Below the pieces are notes generated by a model. The model had not been told where the DNA came from and did not search any database. It was given only the letters and a program-made list of their open reading frames with translations. The position numbers and the translations under genes were made by a program. Shown here in pieces: positions 5,553 through 8,179 of a stretch of DNA of 8,179 bases (the stretch's first letter is position 1; every line of letters begins with the position of its first letter). The DNA comes from Planctomycetota bacterium. Lineage in GTDB: Bacteria; Planctomycetota; Planctomycetia; Pirellulales; Pirellulaceae. The stretch is from positions 1 through 8,179 of the forward strand of contig JAPLNJ010000551.1 in the NCBI GenBank assembly GCA_026692885.1, read 5' to 3'.

Positions 5553-5581
5553 GTGTAACCTCACGCGCTGTCCGCTACACT
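5553..5581 (+). promoter_or_regulatory. Candidate promoter of the sigma operon
   Basis: TACACT (5576-5581) resembles a -10 box. Upstream, GTGTAACC (5553-5560) contains the AAC core seen in many ECF-type -35 boxes and lies at a usable distance (15-17 bases depending on how the box is drawn). If the operon is self-activated by its own sigma factor, this is the best-looking site, about 100 bases before the first ATG. The match is short and could be chance. Confidence 0.3.
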
Positions 5582-5642
5582 AGCTTCCACAGACAGGCCC
5601 GGAGATCGGCCGAACGGGCTTGGAATGGATTGGGAAGCAAGG

Positions 5643-5677
5643 GACAACTTGAAACAGTGACAATTTGAAAGAAGGAG
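5643..5677 (+). promoter_or_regulatory. Leader with direct repeat and strong ribosome binding site
   Basis: GACAACTTGAAA (5643-5654) and GACAATTTGAAA (5659-5670) are direct repeats 16 bases apart with one difference. They are followed by AAGGAG (5672-5677), seven bases before the ATG at 5685. This is by far the best Shine-Dalgarno site in the window and suggests the first product of the operon is made in quantity. The repeat could be a regulator site or only an A-rich unstructured leader. Confidence 0.65.
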
Positions 5678-5684
5678 CAGGAAC

Positions 5685-6191
5685 ATGTTACGACGAGTGT
5701 TATTGCCGGGCGTGTTGGTGTTGGCGATTGCGGCGGTGGGCATTGGGGCGGCAGCCCCATCCGGACCGTTGGCCGGTTTCGGTAAGTGCCCGCTGGCGGA
5801 TTCGCCGGTGGGACGCATGGTTACCGGCTGTATCGGCCGGCTGCTGGTACTGCGATCCGAGCTGAACGTGACCGCGGAACAGAAGACCAAGATTCGGGAT
5901 GTGCTCGTGAGCCGTCGGCCCCAGATTGCCCAGACCGTCAAATCGGTGCACGGAAAACGTGTGGCGTTGCGTAACGCGGTCTTGTCGGGCAAGGCTGACG
6001 AAGCCCAAATTCGGGCGGCGGCGGACGAACTGGGCAAGGCGATCAGCGATGCCGCAGTCAAAGCGTCCAAGTTGCGGAACGAGATCGCTCCGATCCTGAC
6101 CGAGGATCAGCAGCACCTGATCGGCAAGTTCCTCGCAGAGAACGACGCTGCGATCAACAAGTTCCTGGATCAAGCTGCGCAAGGCAAATGA
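5685..6191 (+). CDS. Exported Spy/CpxP-like LTxxQ protein
   Basis: A probable periplasmic helical protein of the Spy/CpxP/ZraP type, a group of small chaperones and sensors that act in envelope or metal stress. The 168 residues begin with a clear signal peptide: MLRR, a hydrophobic core to about residue 21, and an AAAP cut region near 22-25. The mature part is almost all helix. It carries two copies of the LTxxQ-type signature, LNVTAEQ (60-66) and LTEDQQ (138-143), separated by basic amphipathic helices, as in the family. Two cysteines, 35 and 49, could form a disulfide or bind metal. Family members are usually 140-180 residues. It is the first gene of the operon, has a strong Shine-Dalgarno site, and its stop overlaps the sigma factor start (ATGA). 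This context suggests either a soluble sensor that holds the pathway off, or its main output chaperone. Family membership is likely; the exact role is inference. Confidence 0.75.
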   Translation: MLRRVLLPGVLVLAIAAVGIGAAAPSGPLAGFGKCPLADSPVGRMVTGCIGRLLVLRSELNVTAEQKTKIRDVLVSRRPQIAQTVKSVHGKRVALRNAVLSGKADEAQIRAAADELGKAISDAAVKASKLRNEIAPILTEDQQHLIGKFLAENDAAINKFLDQAAQGK

Positions 6192-6919
6192 ACGCTGCGG
6201 CCGTCGATCTCAGTTTGACGAGGGGGAGTTCCGTCCCGGCTGGGCTGGTCCGATCAGTGCCAGTTGGTTGGGGGGAACTCCCCGCGTTGTTGCGCCGTTG
6301 GGTGGGTTTTTCAGAAGCCGAGACATCCTGTGTGCACGCAAGACCGCTCGAAACCAGTTCGACCGCAGCGGCGGATCCGACCGACTGGGCGGACGTGCAA
6401 GCCTCGTTGGGCGGTGACGGCGAAGCCTACGCACGCTTGGTCCGCCGCTACCAGCAGCCCATTGCTGCTTATATGTGGCGTTTCACCCGAGATCGGGGGC
6501 AATGGGATGAGTTGGTTCACGACGTGTTTGTCGAGGCGTACCTCAGTTTGGCCCGCTATGCGGGACGGGCACCGCTGCTGCATTGGCTGAAACGTATCGC
6601 CACTCGTGTCGGCTATCGGTACTGGCAAGTCCGGCAGCGGCGACAGCGGGAAGTCCCGTTGCCAGCGGACACGGATCCGGCGGCGGCGGTGATGGGGGAA
6701 ACCGAATCGGCGCGGCACGCGGGCGAGGTGGTGCAATGCGTGTTGCATCGGCTCGCGCCGCGGGACCGGCTGGTGATGACGCTGACCTACTTGGAAGGGT
6801 GCAGCGTCGAGCAGGTGGCCCAGCTGACCGGTTGGACTCAGGCGGGGGTCAAAGTCCAGACACATCGGGCTCGGAAACGTCTGGCGAAAATCTGCGAACA
6901 GATGGGAATCGAGCTATGA
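6188..6919 (+). CDS. ECF-type RNA polymerase sigma factor
   Basis: A cytosolic sigma-70-family factor that directs RNA polymerase to stress-type promoters. In 243 residues it has sigma region 2 (about 75-150; ARLVRRYQQPIAAYMWRF at 82-99 and DELVHDVFVEAYLSL at 107-121) and a WLKRIATRVGYRYWQ segment (133-147). Region 4 follows (about 185-235), with LAPRDRLVMTLTYLEGCSVE (189-208) and the helix-turn-helix AQLTGWTQAGVKVQTHRARK (211-230). There is no region 1.1 or 3, as expected for the ECF class. About 70 residues precede region 2, longer than is common for ECF factors. That part holds mostly Pro/Ser/Ala-rich text and one Cys-His (48, 50), so a later start is possible, though no better one was found. 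The ATG overlaps the stop of the gene before, with a weak AAGG ahead, so translation is probably coupled. The neighbours suggest control by the next gene's product. Confidence 0.88.
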   Translation: MNAAAVDLSLTRGSSVPAGLVRSVPVGWGELPALLRRWVGFSEAETSCVHARPLETSSTAAADPTDWADVQASLGGDGEAYARLVRRYQQPIAAYMWRFTRDRGQWDELVHDVFVEAYLSLARYAGRAPLLHWLKRIATRVGYRYWQVRQRRQREVPLPADTDPAAAVMGETESARHAGEVVQCVLHRLAPRDRLVMTLTYLEGCSVEQVAQLTGWTQAGVKVQTHRARKRLAKICEQMGIEL

Positions 6920-7179
6920 CCGGCAAGCAAGTTCGTTTCGAGACATTCGTCCAGCAGGCGCGCGGCGAGTCGTTGCCGCCGATCGATGTGGCGGATCGGG
7001 TGGTCCGGAGCCTCGCCGCGAGCGTCCAGCCGCGTGCTGCCGACTGGCCGTTGTGGTGGGCGACCGGCTTGTCTGCGATGGCAGCCGCCGTGGTGCTGAT
7101 CGTAGCCACGCAGCAGGGCGTCTGGTTCGACGACCCGCTGGCCCATTGGCTGCGTCCTCTGGTCCTGGTGATGCAATGA
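6916..7179 (+). CDS. Small single-pass membrane protein, likely anti-sigma factor
   Basis: An 87-residue protein with a polar N-terminal half (1-42), one membrane helix (about 45-65, PLWWATGLSAMAAAVVLIVA) and a short tail. The N-terminal half contains ESLPPIDVADRVVRSLAAS (18-36), a short acidic-basic helix of the sort anti-sigma factors use to hold sigma in the cytosol, with the membrane helix passing the signal. No zinc-binding HxxxCxxC motif of the ZAS type is present, so it would be a non-ZAS anti-sigma. Size, topology and position between sigma and a periplasmic domain protein resemble CnrY of Cupriavidus, about 95 residues. Both ends overlap neighbouring genes by ATGA, making it part of one coupled unit. 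No sequence family is certain. The anti-sigma role is inference from layout and topology; a simple membrane tether is the alternative. Confidence 0.6.
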   Translation: MTGKQVRFETFVQQARGESLPPIDVADRVVRSLAASVQPRAADWPLWWATGLSAMAAAVVLIVATQQGVWFDDPLAHWLRPLVLVMQ

Positions 7180-7631
7180 GTGAGCCCAACGCAAGCCCCC
7201 ACGAAAGGCCTCAGCCCGTGGTATCCGCGGTGCCCCGACAGCGTCGCTGGTGGGTCCACGTGCTGCTGTCGCTGGCCATTTTCGCATCGGGCGGCGCGGT
7301 GGGCGTCGGCGCTACGCTGATCGTGCTGCGCAATCGCGTGCTGTACGCCATTCACCATCCGCGGGAGATGCCGGTAAAGATTGCGGCTAACATGCGGCGG
7401 CCCCTGCAGTTGAGTGACGAGCAGGTGCGTCAGGTGGAGCAGATCTTGAGTCAGCGGCAGCAGGTGCTGCAGGACATCCGCCGACGGGTGCAGCCGGAAG
7501 TCGAGGCGGAATTGGACAGGGTCGAGCAACAGGTCGCCGAAGTGCTCGACCATCAACAACGCGAGCGGTGGCGCGAGCACTTCGCCCACCTGCGCGGCAC
7601 CTGGTTGCCGCCGCTGCCCACCGACCCATGA
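7176..7631 (+). CDS. Membrane-anchored periplasmic sensor-like protein (CnrX/Spy-like)
   Basis: In 151 residues there is a cytosolic Pro-rich N-terminus (1-22), a membrane helix (about 25-50) that follows RQRRWW, and a helical periplasmic domain (about 55-140). The domain starts with YAIHHPREMPVK (57-68), then LQLSDEQ (77-83), an LTxxQ-like element that marks Spy/CpxP and heavy-metal sensor domains. A long charged helix (about 84-130) and HFAHLRG (135-141) follow. His60, His61, Met65, Met73, His126, His135 and His138 lie near the two ends of the helical hairpin, where CnrX-type proteins bind nickel or cobalt through His and Met. Topology and position after the putative anti-sigma gene match CnrX. 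It is the last gene of the operon; the start ATG overlaps the previous stop. A longer in-frame frame from 7053 overlaps the upstream gene and is not used. Metal binding is untested inference; a general envelope-stress sensor is also possible. Confidence 0.7.
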   Translation: MSEPNASPHERPQPVVSAVPRQRRWWVHVLLSLAIFASGGAVGVGATLIVLRNRVLYAIHHPREMPVKIAANMRRPLQLSDEQVRQVEQILSQRQQVLQDIRRRVQPEVEAELDRVEQQVAEVLDHQQRERWREHFAHLRGTWLPPLPTDP

Positions 7632-7698
7632 CGACCGAGGTTGTAGGTCAGTGGCTCACCCTACCGTGAATCGTGTTCGCACATTGGTTCACAGCCTC

Positions 7699-8109
7699 TC
7701 AGCGGGACTTCAACTCAAAGTCCTGTTTGGCGCCGCCCGCGGTGGCCTCGAAGGTCAACGTGGAGGCGGCGTTGTATTGCTGCGGAATGATCTGCTGGAC
7801 GTTGTCGACCACCGGGCTGTTCGGATCGCCTTCGTAGACCACCCGCTTGCCAATCACCTTCGTGGCAAAGATCTGCACATGCTTCCGACCGGGTGGCACT
7901 TGGACAGAATAGAACCCGTCCTTGATCTTGACTTCCGCCGAGGCGGTGGCGCCATCAGCGGGAACAAAGGCGATCGTCCCGTTGGCAACGGGCTCACCGT
8001 CCAGTGTGACCTTGCCCGCGACGGTCGACCCACGACTGCCGCAGCCGAGCAGGGTGGAGCAGGTGAGCGCGAGGATGAACAGAAGCGACGTTTTCGACAG
8101 GTGAGACAT
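7699..8109 (-). CDS. Transthyretin/carboxypeptidase-regulatory-like lipoprotein
   Basis: A 136-residue probable lipoprotein. The signal has a basic-polar start, a hydrophobic core (LLFILALTCSTL) and the lipobox LLGC with Cys23 as the lipidated residue. The mature part is a single Ig-like beta-sandwich: VAGKVTLDGEPVANGTIAFV (30-49), an EVKIKDGFYSV strand (59-69), the VPPGRKHVQIFATK turn and strand (71-84), and a late section with IIPQQYNAASTLTFEATAG (107-125). This layout (G-V-L-D-G-P-V-x-x-G, then a Gly-Tyr strand, then PG-K) is the carboxypeptidase regulatory-like or transthyretin-like fold. Such short lipoproteins occur in many copies in planctomycete genomes, usually near DUF1559 pseudopilin-type genes; none is in this window. 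Its molecular role is unknown. It converges on the sigma operon with a 67-base gap, so it is separately transcribed. No good Shine-Dalgarno site precedes the ATG at 8107-8109. Confidence 0.85.
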   Translation of the reverse strand: MSHLSKTSLLFILALTCSTLLGCGSRGSTVAGKVTLDGEPVANGTIAFVPADGATASAEVKIKDGFYSVQVPPGRKHVQIFATKVIGKRVVYEGDPNSPVVDNVQQIIPQQYNAASTLTFEATAGGAKQDFELKSR

Positions 8110-8179
8110 GTTCGAGGGAGCTTCCGGTTGGTGGATGAAGTCCGAGGTTGTCTGATGCGCGTACGGTGCGTGCAGGCCG

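Noticed and set aside
5253..5564. Minus-strand 103-residue frame over the long palindrome
   Set aside because: It is encoded by the repeat itself and contains the two mirror-image peptide halves expected from a palindrome.
7643..7664. Hairpin GTAGG...CCTAC in the convergent gap as a bidirectional terminator
   Set aside because: The stem is only five pairs plus a bulged three-pair extension, with no T-tract on either strand, so it is too weak to call.

Overview
The window looks like chromosomal DNA from a planctomycete, probably of the Pirellula group. Three things point that way: the high GC content, several protein families typical of that phylum (a DUF6690-like protein, a small transthyretin-like lipoprotein, an ECF sigma cluster with Spy/CpxP-like partners), and gene gaps packed with palindromic repeats of a kind common in those genomes. 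The taxonomic call is inference from protein and repeat style. No rRNA, tRNA, insertion sequence, integrase or CRISPR array was seen.

Left part (1-1399): a hairpin at the edge; a short minus-strand coding segment (85-378) that looks like the 3' end of a gene and abuts a repeat; a mirror-symmetric cluster of four related hairpin repeats (379-690); a poorly coding stretch with one weak minus-strand small ORF (798-998); and a second inverted repeat pair (1119-1224).

Middle (1400-5250): three plus-strand genes that look independent. They are a glycerate 2-kinase of the DUF4147/MOFRL family (1400-2809), a membrane-anchored DUF6690-like protein (3478-4191) and a DUF4058 protein (4411-5250). Palindromic elements separate them: a large nested foldback at 2997-3178, and a 27-bp hairpin at 4214-4281. 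A third, at 5280-5470, separates DUF4058 from the next operon. The DUF4058 gene has a perfect TATAAT box, a Shine-Dalgarno site and a GTG start.

Right part (5685-7631): a tight four-gene operon in which every junction is an ATGA stop/start overlap. It encodes an exported Spy/CpxP-like protein with LTxxQ motifs, an ECF-type sigma factor, an 87-residue single-pass membrane protein that is probably the anti-sigma factor, and a membrane-anchored protein with a periplasmic helical domain containing His and Met residues. The layout resembles the CnrYXH metal-sensing sigma/anti-sigma/sensor systems, with an added soluble sensor or chaperone in front. It is the best candidate here for an undescribed regulatory system. 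A convergent lipoprotein gene (7699-8109, minus) closes the window.

The repeats occupy the gaps on the left and are absent from inside the operon. Several repeat copies show paired base changes that keep their stems intact, so the folded form, or the way the elements spread, seems to be what is kept.
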